Origin: Methanobacterium_D oryzae
GTDB lineage: Archaea > Methanobacteriota > Methanobacteria > Methanobacteriales > Methanobacteriaceae
Direction of reading: 5' to 3'
Length of the DNA: 64,000 bases
Assembly: GCF_050433505.1 (NCBI RefSeq)
Contig: NZ_JBNPXC010000002.1
Span: forward strand, 310,001 to 374,000
Positions 55,795 through 64,000 of this stretch are shown here, one piece after another. Both the position numbers and the translations under genes were made by a program. How positions within the stretch are numbered: the first letter of the stretch is position 1; the number at the start of each line of letters is the position of its first letter. The notes beneath the pieces were generated by a model. That model did no database searches and was not told where the DNA came from. It worked only from the letters and a program-made list of their open reading frames with translations.

Positions 55795-55978
55795 CATAAG
55801 AACATCATTCGTAAAAAGAATAGCAAAAGAATTAATTGAAACATATGAAGGTAAATTCACCACAGATTTTGACGAAAACAAAAAATTAGTTGAAGAATAT
55901 TCAACTGTAAGTACAAAACATCTAAGAAACAAAATCGCAGGATATGTGACCAGATTAGTAAGACAAGAAGCTCGATAG
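55787..55978 (+). CDS. rps17e: 30S ribosomal protein S17e
   Basis: A 63-residue archaeal/eukaryotic ribosomal protein. 'MGNIRTSFVKRIAKELIETYEGKFTTDFDENKKLVEEY' (sections) and the basic C-terminus 'RNKIAGYVTRLVRQEAR' match S17e along the whole length. TAGGAGGAATTCT lies before the ATG, a strong ribosome site inside the end of the chorismate mutase gene. Aspartokinase follows after 19 bases. Confidence 0.97.
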   Translation: MGNIRTSFVKRIAKELIETYEGKFTTDFDENKKLVEEYSTVSTKHLRNKIAGYVTRLVRQEAR

Positions 55979-55997
55979 CATTCAGGTGTGACAGTTA

Positions 55998-57221
55998 ATG
56001 GGAATTATAGTGGCCAAGTTCGGAGGAACATCCGTTGGAAATGGAGAGAGAATTAAAAAAGCAGCTCAATCGGTTGTAAATGAGTATATGCAAGGTAAAA
56101 AAGTCGTCGTTGTAGTATCTGCAATAAATAAAACGACAGATGAGTTTTTAAAAGTTGTAGATGACGCAATGGGAGATTCTATAACAGATAAACAACTTGC
56201 TGAAGTCTTTTCAATGGGTGAAATGACAAGTGTCAGAATATTTTCTTCAACAATAGAATCATTAGGCGTTAAATCTGAATACGTAGATCCATATACATAT
56301 ACTTGGCCCATAATAACTGATAATAATTTTTTAAGTGCAAAAGTTGACTTTAAAACAACAGAGGAAAAATCAAGTGAAATTAAGAAGATGGTAGACGAGG
56401 GAATAATTCCAGTAGTCTGTGGTTTCCTTGGAAAAGATGAAGATGGAAATATCACAACTTTAGGCCGGGGAGGAAGTGACATAACCGCTTTCTTACTTGG
56501 ACACTGCCTTCAGGCGGAAGAAGTAATCATTGTAACTGATGTAGATGGAGTAATGTCCACAGATCCAAATAAACTTCTTACAGCTAAAAAGCTTGATAAG
56601 ATATCTGTTGAAGAAATGAGAGATCTTGCGACTCATGGAGCGCAAGTATTACACCCTCATGCCTTAAGATATAAAGATCCTAAAATAGATGCTAAAATAA
56701 TCGGCTATGATCATGGAGATTTATCTGCTCCAGGAACAGAAATAATAGGGCCCTCTAAAAACATTGATTTACTTAAAAGTGCTACATTAAACAGCGAACC
56801 AATTTCTGTTTTAGCTGTTGTTGGCGAGGAAATCCTTACAAAAACCGGGATTTTAGCAAAAATCACAGATACACTTGCAGAACATAAAATTAATATTTAT
56901 GGAATATCTACAGGTCAAAATTCCATAACTGTATTTATAAATAAAGCAGAATCAGAACATGCCCACGAGGTACTTCATGAGGTTGTTGTTGAAACTGATG
57001 ATTTAAGCTCTCTTTCTCTTGGAAGAGAAATAGCAATGATTAGTGTTGCAAGCCAGGATTTTATAGACACTCCTGGGGTAATAACTGAAATTACTGAACC
57101 TTTACAGAAAAATAAGATTAATATCGTTGAAATTTCAAGTAGTCAAACTTCTGTTGTCATTTTTGTAGATTGGAATGACGGCAGGAAGGCCTATGAACTT
57201 GTAAAAGGTGTCTTAAAATGA
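55998..57221 (+). CDS. lysC: Aspartokinase
   Basis: A 407-residue kinase for the first step of the aspartate family pathway (lysine, threonine, methionine). 'GIIVAKFGGTSVGNGERI' is the ATP site, 'TTLGRGGSDITAFLLGHCLQ' follows, and the C-terminus has two ACT domains (about 270-330 and 345-405), the site of feedback control. Length is normal. It overlaps dapA by four bases (ATGA). It begins a lysC-dapA-dapB unit. Confidence 0.95.
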   Translation: MGIIVAKFGGTSVGNGERIKKAAQSVVNEYMQGKKVVVVVSAINKTTDEFLKVVDDAMGDSITDKQLAEVFSMGEMTSVRIFSSTIESLGVKSEYVDPYTYTWPIITDNNFLSAKVDFKTTEEKSSEIKKMVDEGIIPVVCGFLGKDEDGNITTLGRGGSDITAFLLGHCLQAEEVIIVTDVDGVMSTDPNKLLTAKKLDKISVEEMRDLATHGAQVLHPHALRYKDPKIDAKIIGYDHGDLSAPGTEIIGPSKNIDLLKSATLNSEPISVLAVVGEEILTKTGILAKITDTLAEHKINIYGISTGQNSITVFINKAESEHAHEVLHEVVVETDDLSSLSLGREIAMISVASQDFIDTPGVITEITEPLQKNKINIVEISSSQTSVVIFVDWNDGRKAYELVKGVLK

Positions 57222-58108
57222 AATTGGAAGGTACAACCGTAGCTATGGTAACGCCATACACAGAAAATGATGAAATAGATGAGGAAGGAATCCGTGAAAA
57301 CATAAACTATTTAATTGAAAAGGGCGTTAATGGGATATTAGCAGCTGGAACTACAGGAGAATCAGCTACAGTATCTCATGATGAACACCGTAAGCTAGTT
57401 GATATTCTAATTGAGGAAGTAAATGGTAGAGTTACAACTATCGCTGGTGCTGGAAGTAATTCATCTAAAGAAGCTCTAGGACTTGTAAAACACGCAGAAG
57501 ACATAGGCGCAGATGCTGCATTAGTCATAACACCTTATTATAATAAGCCACAGCCACACGGTCTTTATGAACATTATAAATTGCTTACAGATTCCACAGA
57601 TATTCCAATAGTTGTTTACAATGTACCTTCAAGGACAGGGACTGATATAGATGTGGATACCATTGGAAAAGTGGCACAACTTGATAATATAGTGGCTATA
57701 AAAGAAGCAAGCCCTGAACTGGATAAAGTTTCAAAAATCATCAAAAAAATGGATGAAATAGGAAATAAAGATTTCACCGTTTTATCTGGAAATGATGATC
57801 TCACACTCCCTATGATTGCAATGGGAGCAAAAGGGGTGATAAGCGTAGTTGGAAACGTTGATCCAGCCCGTATGAGTCAAATGGTTAATTATGCTTTAGA
57901 TGGTGACTTTGAAGCTGCAGCAAAAATGCACTATGAACTCTATGATCTCATGAAAGTATTGTTTATTGAAACAAATCCTGTTCCGGCAAAAACAGCTTTA
58001 AATTTGATGGAAAGACCATCAGGTGATGTTAGATTGCCTCTTGCACCTCTTAAAGAGGAAAATAAAGCTAAATTAAAAGAAGTGCTTGAAAAGCTTGATT
58101 TAATTTAA
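57218..58108 (+). CDS. dapA: 4-hydroxy-tetrahydrodipicolinate synthase
   Basis: A 296-residue aldolase that joins pyruvate and aspartate semialdehyde on the lysine pathway. The Schiff-base lysine is in 'NIVAIKEASPELDK', and the catalytic tyrosine in 'IPIVVYNVPSRTGTD'; 'GTTGESATVSHDEH' and 'LSGNDDLTLPMIAMGAKGVISV' are typical. It overlaps lysC by four bases. dapB follows after 58 bases. Normal length. Confidence 0.96.
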   Translation: MKLEGTTVAMVTPYTENDEIDEEGIRENINYLIEKGVNGILAAGTTGESATVSHDEHRKLVDILIEEVNGRVTTIAGAGSNSSKEALGLVKHAEDIGADAALVITPYYNKPQPHGLYEHYKLLTDSTDIPIVVYNVPSRTGTDIDVDTIGKVAQLDNIVAIKEASPELDKVSKIIKKMDEIGNKDFTVLSGNDDLTLPMIAMGAKGVISVVGNVDPARMSQMVNYALDGDFEAAAKMHYELYDLMKVLFIETNPVPAKTALNLMERPSGDVRLPLAPLKEENKAKLKEVLEKLDLI

Positions 58109-58166
58109 CTGATTTTAATTAATTAACTATTTTATTTTGAATTTTAAGTTTATGGAGATTGATAAA

Positions 58167-58988
58167 ATGATTGAAGTGGCTGTAACAGGCGCATGTGGAA
58201 GAATGGGTTCTAAAATAATTAAAACCATATTAAAACAGGACGATATGAAAGTTTCAGTGGCCATAGAAGCACCAAACACTCCTTTAGAGGGAAAAGACGT
58301 AGGCGAAATAATAGGTATTGGAAAACTTAATGTTCCAGTAAATGGTGCAGAAAAACTTGCTGATGTTTTAAAGGAAAAGAAACCGGATGTACTTGTTGAT
58401 TTCACAATTGCTAATGCTGCAGTTAACACAATCAAAACAGCCGCTAAATGCGGTGTTAATGTAGTTGTAGGTACAACTGGGATCTCAGATGAACAAATGG
58501 ATGAAATAAGGAAATCTATTGAAGAAAATGATATAAGAGCAGTTATATCTCCCAATATGGCTGTTGGAGTGAATGTATTCTTTAAAGTCATTAAAGACCT
58601 TGCAAAGATTCTCAATGATTATGATATTGAAATAATTGAAGCACATCACAAACATAAAGCGGATGCACCATCAGGAACCGCTGTTAGAGCTTATGAAATC
58701 ATAGCTGATGAACTTGGAAGAAATAAAGATGAAGCCTGTGTCTATGGAAGACAGGGAATTGTTGGGGCACGAACTGAAGAAGAAATAGGAATGCATGCAG
58801 TTCGTGGTGGAGATATTGTTGGAGATCATACGGTACTCTTTGCAGGCGACGGAGAAAGAATAGAATTTGTCCATAGGGCCCACAGCAGACAAGCATTTGT
58901 TAGTGGAGTAATTAAAGCATTAAGATTTATTCAGGATGCACCTGAAGGTAAAATAAGTGATATGGGAGATGTTCTTGGCATTAAATAA
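58167..58988 (+). CDS. dapB: 4-hydroxy-tetrahydrodipicolinate reductase
   Basis: A 273-residue NAD(P)H-dependent reductase, the next step of lysine synthesis. The dinucleotide site 'VAVTGACGRMGSKIIK' is at the N-terminus and the catalytic His-Lys in 'EIIEAHHKHKADAPSGTAVRA'. The ATG at 58167 is preceded by GGAGATT at a good distance; the long TTG-started extension from 58137 covers that site. It follows dapA. Normal length. Confidence 0.96.
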   Translation: MIEVAVTGACGRMGSKIIKTILKQDDMKVSVAIEAPNTPLEGKDVGEIIGIGKLNVPVNGAEKLADVLKEKKPDVLVDFTIANAAVNTIKTAAKCGVNVVVGTTGISDEQMDEIRKSIEENDIRAVISPNMAVGVNVFFKVIKDLAKILNDYDIEIIEAHHKHKADAPSGTAVRAYEIIADELGRNKDEACVYGRQGIVGARTEEEIGMHAVRGGDIVGDHTVLFAGDGERIEFVHRAHSRQAFVSGVIKALRFIQDAPEGKISDMGDVLGIK

Positions 58989-59042
58989 TCAAAATATTGC
59001 TTATTAAATAAAAAAATATCTATTTTCATAAATGGGGGACAT

Positions 59043-60206
59043 ATGCTTTTTAAGAAACACGAAAAAGTAACAGAGTTTGTTCCAACTTTTTTAAAGGAAG
59101 ATCGGTCTGCTTTAAGGAAAATTCATGATGTAATAAGTCGAGCAAAGAATCATATTCACATAATTTATCCATGGATCACACTTGGCGAAGAATTTGTTAT
59201 TCCTTTTGAAAATGCTTTGGCAAATAATGAAGATGTAGAAGTATATCTAATCACTAAACTTGAAAAAGAAGATGTATTTCGAAGATTACATCAATTAGAT
59301 GATATAGAAAAATGGAAAAGCATTTTTGGAGATAATATATCTATAAAATATAATAACAATATCCATGCCAAGATGATCATCGTTGATGATAAGGAAATGA
59401 TTGTAGGATCTTCTAATCTCACAGGAAGCGGTCTTGGATCACCTAGAGAATATGAGGGAAGACCTCAAATTGAAGCAAACATTTATACTAATGATAATAA
59501 AGCAGTAAAAGATGCTGTAGGGTTTTTTGTTAGATTATGGAGTCATAATACTTCCAAAGACTATATTGATAATGACTATGTGCTTAGCTGCAAATCATAT
59601 CATCTTTCTGGCTTATATCAAAAACATAATAAAGATTTCAAGAAATTAGCAAAAGAAGAAGAAATTAGCATCTCAGATAACAGAATTATTAAATTTAAAG
59701 GAGTTTTAGGATACTGGGATGAAAACAAATCCTATATTTTGGGAAAAAAGAGGAAAGATATAGCCATAAAATTTATTGGTAATAACGAGGCTTTAAACTC
59801 ATCTAAAATTGGGGATGAAGTAGAAATTTCTGGCAGACTTAATAAATTAGATGGATTTAAAGAATTCACAATAAAAGGATTTTCACCAATAAATAGAGAT
59901 ATTAATATAACTAGTTTAAAAAGTGGTCTAAGTAAAATCAATATAAGCGGGGAAATTATAAACATTGAAGAAACAATTGAAATGGAAACCAAATATGGTA
60001 AGAAGATTTTAACGCTTGTTAAGATTAAAGATCAAACTGGAGACATTATTTTAGAACTTTGGGATAATATACTTCCTGAAGAAAGGATTAAAGAAGGTAT
60101 AGGATTCGAAATAGTGAATGCTTATACTAAAGTTTATGATGGAGAACTAAGATTGGGACTTCAAAAACAGGATGGAAAAATTAAATTATTAGATAAATAT
60201 GGATAA
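59043..60206 (+). CDS. Phospholipase D-like nuclease fused to OB folds
   Basis: A 387-residue protein. The N-terminal 190 residues form a phospholipase D-like domain with one HKD motif: H108-AK110 to D115, followed by GSSN at 122-125 ('IHAKMIIVDDKEMIVGSSNLTGSG', in parts). Active enzymes of this class with one motif act as dimers. The C-terminal half has two OB-like domains ('IIKFKGVLGYW', 'GDEVEISGRLNKLDGFKEFTIKGF', and RPA-like 'ISGEIINIEETIEMETKYGKK' with 'VKIKDQTGDIILELWDNI'). The combination suggests a nuclease that binds single-stranded nucleic acid, perhaps for repair. GGGGGAC lies before the ATG. It follows dapB by 54 bases but is probably a separate unit. Confidence 0.75.
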   Translation: MLFKKHEKVTEFVPTFLKEDRSALRKIHDVISRAKNHIHIIYPWITLGEEFVIPFENALANNEDVEVYLITKLEKEDVFRRLHQLDDIEKWKSIFGDNISIKYNNNIHAKMIIVDDKEMIVGSSNLTGSGLGSPREYEGRPQIEANIYTNDNKAVKDAVGFFVRLWSHNTSKDYIDNDYVLSCKSYHLSGLYQKHNKDFKKLAKEEEISISDNRIIKFKGVLGYWDENKSYILGKKRKDIAIKFIGNNEALNSSKIGDEVEISGRLNKLDGFKEFTIKGFSPINRDINITSLKSGLSKINISGEIINIEETIEMETKYGKKILTLVKIKDQTGDIILELWDNILPEERIKEGIGFEIVNAYTKVYDGELRLGLQKQDGKIKLLDKYG

Positions 60207-60248
60207 ATTTAAATATTAATTTTTTAATCTTAAGATTATATAAGTCTG

Positions 60249-60737
60249 ATGAAGAAGATTAGGAATCTTTTCCATTTTATTGTTTTGGGGTTAGTTTTTT
60301 ATGGTTTGTTTATAAAAAAAATTATTATGGAAATTAGTTTTTTAATTTTGGGATTGTTTTTAATATTGATGGCAATATTGATGCATTTTTTACCATTAAA
60401 GAAAAAAAACTATTTTGCATGGCATATCAAGAAACGTAGATACAATGAATCACATTTCGAATTCTGGACTATTAATTCACTTTTTCTTGGAATTTTATGT
60501 TTATTAGCATCGCTTATTTGGGGTAGTTCATTTATAACTTATGATCTATTATTTAATATAGATATTTTAATTAGAATAATGGCAGGTATATTCTTTTTAG
60601 CTCTTGGATTTATCTATTTTTATAATAATAAGGATATAAAAAACCCTAAAAATAAAATAACTACGGGCACGATTATTTTTGCTTTCCTATTGGGATTTTA
60701 TTGTTTTTTTACAATTATATGGATTTTATATCTTTAA
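60249..60737 (+). CDS. Hypothetical membrane protein
   Basis: A 162-residue protein with about five membrane segments ('LFHFIVLGLVFYGLFI', 'ISFLILGLFLILMAILMHFL', 'INSLFLGILCLLASLIWG', 'IMAGIFFLALGFIYFY', 'IIFAFLLGFYCFFTIIWILYL'). A basic loop (KKKNYFAWHIKKRRYNESH) lies after the second segment. No family recognised. The ATG at 60249 has no ribosome site. It follows the PLD-OB gene by 42 bases. Confidence 0.6.
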   Translation: MKKIRNLFHFIVLGLVFYGLFIKKIIMEISFLILGLFLILMAILMHFLPLKKKNYFAWHIKKRRYNESHFEFWTINSLFLGILCLLASLIWGSSFITYDLLFNIDILIRIMAGIFFLALGFIYFYNNKDIKNPKNKITTGTIIFAFLLGFYCFFTIIWILYL

Positions 60738-61688
60738 AAAATTTTTAGGGATTCTATAAATTATTTCGTCAAACCGAAGTTAAACGAACTTAATCTTGTA
60801 TAACATGGTATTTAAGTAATTCATGGTTATTTATAGTTTATTAATGGCTTAATGTAGATGAAATACAACAGAATCAATGAAACAAATTAAACTCTTTTTA
60901 AATTAGTTAAATCATTAAAATAAATTAGGTTTATTATATTAAATGTCATTATATTAATTGATAAGTAGTGTTTAATTGAATGAATCCTAATAGTTATGGT
61001 TAATCTTAAATTAAATTGATATTAATTGTTTTAGAATATAGTATTAAATAGCTAAAATGTTTCATTACATATCATCATAGTACATATTTGTACGTTTATA
61101 TATTTGATACCTGCAATTATGTCTGTAAAATTGCTCTGATTTTTTCAAACCTATTTAAATAGGGCGTGATTTAAGATATTCCGGCTTTGTAGCATTTCCC
61201 AATTTGCTTTTATATTCCCTTAATTCCTTTATATTATATTCTTGCTCCCTTTTTTATATTTTATAGATTTATTTACTCTTTTTTAATTCTTAAACTGTTC
61301 AATACTATTTTATTCCTTATTTACTGTGTTTGTATAGTATATTAGCTTTATGAAATATGATGAAACACTTTAATAAAATTTTTATAAATAATAGTCATAT
61401 TATTTTATTAACAAAGGTAAATATTATAAATAACAGAATTTACCTTTAGTGTAACTAAAATGATAGTAAATGTAGGGGAAACTATACCAGTTTACCAATT
61501 TAGAATGTATTTAGTAGTGAATAATTAGTTATGTCTTATTGTTATGAAAAGAGGTAATTTATAAGAGTAATTATAGTAAATAGTAAGTATACTTTTTAAG
61601 GTGTGATTTTAATGGTGGATCCCATAGTGTAACTCCTATTGGTTGCTGGATTGGATCTGATATCAAGATCCTGGAAGGAAGTTTAAAA
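60738..61688. other. Long AT-rich intergenic region with a 10-bp inverted repeat
   Basis: No supported gene is seen in these 951 bases. A TATA-like TTTATATA at about 61096-61103 is preceded by GTACATATTTGTAC and is not followed by an open frame, so it may drive an untranslated RNA. A perfect 10-bp inverted repeat, AAAGGTAAAT/ATTTACCTTT, with a 15-base loop lies at 61413-61447, and GTAAACTGGTATAG-like sequence in inverted form follows near 61480-61495. Just before the next gene, the frame is open from about 61590 without a start codon. Confidence 0.45.
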
Positions 61689-61919
61689 ATGTTATCTAGA
61701 GAACTAAGAATTTCCACAAAAAAAGATTCAAGTGAAGATACAGTAGGTGATAGTTGGTTTCTTGTTGCCATCCTCCTGCCAGAGATTGGTTTATTTGCTG
61801 GGTTATATTTTGCATTGAAAGGTAAAAAAAAAGCTTGGACTATTGTATTTATAAGTATTTGTTTTTCAATAGTGTGGTATATTTTATTAGCCATTATCTA
61901 TCAGTTTATTTTAATTTAG
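61689..61919 (+). CDS. Small hypothetical membrane protein
   Basis: A 76-residue protein with two membrane segments ('WFLVAILLPEIGLFAGLYFAL' and 'AWTIVFISICFSIVWYILLAI', in parts) joined by a short basic loop (KGKKKA). GGAAGG lies eleven bases before the ATG. The open frame continues upstream for about 33 codons without a start codon, so the real protein could be longer if a base is missing. A ribosome-like AAGGTG and an out-of-frame ATG (61612) support that idea. Family unknown. Confidence 0.45.
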   Translation: MLSRELRISTKKDSSEDTVGDSWFLVAILLPEIGLFAGLYFALKGKKKAWTIVFISICFSIVWYILLAIIYQFILI

Positions 61920-62213
61920 TATTAATATTCGCTGGTACTATTCCATGACCTGGATCTGCATCATGAAAAGTAAATAATCATAATTGTATTACTTCAGCTT
62001 GCAGGTCCTGAAAATGACTTAAATCAACTTTTTATCTAACTTTTATTACATGGCAGATAACTAAAAATTTAAAGTTTATATATGATTTAATAATAGATAT
62101 ATAAAATGATAAAATGGGGTAACGGTTTAGATTAGTATATTTTATTATTGGATTTACAATATTATTTGACAAATAGATAAAATGAATGAATTCGGAAGAT
62201 TATAGGTGATTAT

Positions 62214-63257
62214 ATGGTAAACGTAGGTATTCTCGGAGCAACTGGAATGGTTGGGCAGAGATTCATTCAACTTTTGGCAGATCATCCAAAATTTGAAATC
62301 ACTGCACTAACAGCATCAAAAAGATCAGCAGGAAAAAAATATGAAGACGCTGCAACATGGTATCTGGACAGTCCTATACCAGAAAGTGTTAAAGACATAA
62401 CTGTAGTAGATACAGATCCAAATGAAGCAAAAGATGTGGATATTGTATTTTCAGCACTTCCAACAGAACATGCAGCAGTTGTTGAACCGAAGTTTGCCAA
62501 ATCATGCATTGTAGCATCCAATGCAAGTGCAATGAGAATGGAACCAGACGTACCACTTGTGATTCCAGAAGTTAACCCAGAACATCTGGACATGATAGAA
62601 ATTCAACAAAAAAACAGAGGATGGGATGGTTTCATAGTAACAAACCCAAATTGTTCAACTATAGCACTTACAATCACACTAAAACCTCTTTATGACCAGT
62701 ATAATATAAAAAGAGTTTATGTTTCCACAATGCAAGCTGTTTCAGGTGCTGGTTATAATGGTGTTCCTTCAATGGCAATAGTTGATAACCTTGTACCGTT
62801 TATCGGCGGTGAAGAAGAAAAAATGGAATCTGAAACACTTCATTTACTTGGTGAATTTGACGGCGAAACTGTAATTCCTGCAACATTTGGGGTAAGTGCT
62901 TCCTGTCATAGAGTTGCTGTTGTTGATGGACATACAGAAGCGGTTTTCATTGAAATGGAAGATGGATTTGAAATTGATGATGTGAAAAAATCATTAAAAA
63001 ATTATAAAGGTCTTCCACAGAAATTAGATCTCTTTTCAGCACCAAAAAACCCTATTATAGTAAGGGAAGAAGAAAACAGGCCTCAACCAAGAATGGATAG
63101 AAATATGGATAATGGTATGGCTGTTACTGTTGGAAGAATCAGGGAAGACGCAGCCTTTGATAACAGCCTCAGATACGTTCTTGTCGGTCATAATACTGTT
63201 AGGGGTGCAGCAGGAGCATCAATTTTGAATGCAGAACTTATAAATGAAATAATGTAA
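62214..63257 (+). CDS. asd: Aspartate-semialdehyde dehydrogenase
   Basis: A 347-residue NADP-dependent enzyme that reduces aspartyl phosphate to aspartate semialdehyde, the branch to lysine and to threonine/methionine. 'VGILGATGMVGQRFIQLL' binds NADP; the catalytic cysteine is C147 in 'VTNPNCSTIALT'; 'VSASCHRVAVVDGHTEAVF' and 'NRPQPRMDRNMDNGMAVTVGRI' (parts) complete the family features. AGGTGATT lies before the ATG and a TATA-like TTTATATATG near 62074-62083. It has its own promoter, separate from lysC-dapA-dapB four kilobases upstream. Confidence 0.96.
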   Translation: MVNVGILGATGMVGQRFIQLLADHPKFEITALTASKRSAGKKYEDAATWYLDSPIPESVKDITVVDTDPNEAKDVDIVFSALPTEHAAVVEPKFAKSCIVASNASAMRMEPDVPLVIPEVNPEHLDMIEIQQKNRGWDGFIVTNPNCSTIALTITLKPLYDQYNIKRVYVSTMQAVSGAGYNGVPSMAIVDNLVPFIGGEEEKMESETLHLLGEFDGETVIPATFGVSASCHRVAVVDGHTEAVFIEMEDGFEIDDVKKSLKNYKGLPQKLDLFSAPKNPIIVREEENRPQPRMDRNMDNGMAVTVGRIREDAAFDNSLRYVLVGHNTVRGAAGASILNAELINEIM

Positions 63258-63371
63258 ATACATTTTTTCTTTTTTATCTTTAAAATTATTTTTAAAAAGC
63301 TTTAATTACTACAAAATTTAGAATATCTATTTACGTAATTCCTTATTTTCACCAAATAATATGTTGATACT

Positions 63372-63941
63372 ATGGTAGATAGATTAATTAGTGCATTGAA
63401 TCATGTGGATGTTTCATTTTTTTATTTTATTAATCTCAACCTACAAAACTCTGTTTTTGATGTAATAATGCCTTTAATATCTGATTTAGGCTATTTTACA
63501 TTATGGATAGTATTATGTGTATTGATATACCTATTTGGAGGAGAAAAAGGAAAAGATGTATCTATAATATGTATAATTGCCCTTGGATTTGGTTATTTTT
63601 TAACAGAAATTTTAAAATATCTAGTAGAAAGACCCAGGCCTTATGATGTTCTTGAGGGGGTACGGATTTTAACTGGTGTGGATGGTTCCTCTTGGCCATC
63701 GGGACACACTATCTCTTCATTTATAGGGGCCATTATTCTGGGTAAAAATTATGGATATCTATACGTTTTCATAGCATTTGCATGTTTAGTTGGATTTTCA
63801 AGGATTTATAACGGAGATCATTATCCTATTGATGTAATTTCAGGTGCTTTAATTGGTATATTAATTGCACTTTTGATTTTAAGATATGAAAGGAATATTC
63901 TAAATTTAAAAGGCAAACTAATGCAAATTAGAAAGCATTAA
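63372..63941 (+). CDS. PAP2-family membrane phosphatase
   Basis: A 189-residue protein with about five or six membrane segments. The three phosphatase motifs are visible: 'KYLVERPRP' (KX6RP), 'SWPSGHTIS' (PSGH) and 'SRIYNGDHYPIDV' (SRX5HX3D). It removes phosphate from lipid pyrophosphates or phosphatidic acid at the membrane, and may act on isoprenoid phosphates in this archaeon. The start at ATG 63372 has no clear ribosome site. It lies 114 bases after asd, near the right edge. Confidence 0.9.
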   Translation: MVDRLISALNHVDVSFFYFINLNLQNSVFDVIMPLISDLGYFTLWIVLCVLIYLFGGEKGKDVSIICIIALGFGYFLTEILKYLVERPRPYDVLEGVRILTGVDGSSWPSGHTISSFIGAIILGKNYGYLYVFIAFACLVGFSRIYNGDHYPIDVISGALIGILIALLILRYERNILNLKGKLMQIRKH

Positions 63942-64000
63942 GTTTATAAAATAAGTACAACATAAATATTATTGATAAAATGCCATTGCTAAAAGATAAA

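Noticed and set aside
61571..61894. Minus-strand open frame of 107 codons
   Set aside because: It overlaps a plus-strand gene with a ribosome site and membrane segments, and has no start signal of its own.

Overview
This window comes from a low-GC methanogenic archaeon of the order Methanobacteriales, most likely Methanobacterium or a close relative. The evidence is an MCR isoenzyme II operon, methanopterin, F420 and coenzyme B biosynthesis genes, an archaeal histone, archaeal TATA promoters, split glutamate synthase and adhesin-like secreted proteins. I see no insertion sequence, integrase, phage region or CRISPR array. Most of the window is ordinary chromosome with patches of accessory genes.

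Layout. 1-7.2 kb: a partial gene at the left edge, tetraether lipid synthase, beta-RFAP synthase, homoaconitase small subunit, a zinc-ribbon protein, Pcm, an MtaB-type methylthiotransferase and a twice-frameshifted zinc-ribbon membrane gene. 7.2-10.5 kb: tRNA-Phe and tRNA-Val, a GerW/DUF2953 pair and small unknown genes. 10.5-20.1 kb: a CARF-like regulator divergent from glutamate synthase genes, rubrerythrin, histone, CofH (with a decayed gene in front), DeoC, Elp3 and a site-2 protease. 20.3-33.5 kb is an accessory stretch: a coiled-coil gene with no normal start codon, a B12-binding radical SAM protein, a TetR-controlled iron-sulfur/flavodoxin cluster with one decayed copy, a secreted peptidoglycan-binding-domain protein that also lacks a normal start codon, a bacterial-type RNase III and a frameshifted adhesin. 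33.5-48.2 kb: a sensor kinase, a two-gene operon of a rifampicin-phosphotransferase-like dikinase and a CrtC/AttH-like protein enclosed by two DUF2115 paralogues, Hel308, MoaC, a glycosyltransferase, CbiD, a thioredoxin and SppA. 48.2-54.3 kb: the mrtBDGA operon with a long structured leader, followed by a TetR regulator. 54.6-64 kb: shikimate kinase, chorismate mutase, S17e, the aspartate/lysine genes lysC-dapA-dapB and asd, a PLD-OB fusion protein and a PAP2 phosphatase.

How the genes work together. mrtBDGA makes the methane-forming enzyme. HacB serves synthesis of its coenzyme B substrate, beta-RFAP synthase serves methanopterin, CofH serves F420, and CbiD serves the corrinoid needed upstream in methanogenesis. 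Aspartokinase, Asd, DapA and DapB form the entry to lysine, threonine and methionine synthesis.

The most unusual signals are: (1) a leader of about 315 nt in front of mrtB, which starts with a 29-nt hairpin and contains perfectly complementary segments in pseudoknot order; (2) two, perhaps three, genes with a strong Shine-Dalgarno sequence but no ATG/GTG/TTG, where ATT (or ATA) sits at the start position; (3) the dikinase/CrtC-like operon between DUF2115 paralogues; (4) several recently broken accessory genes. All function calls are from reading the sequences; no database search was run.
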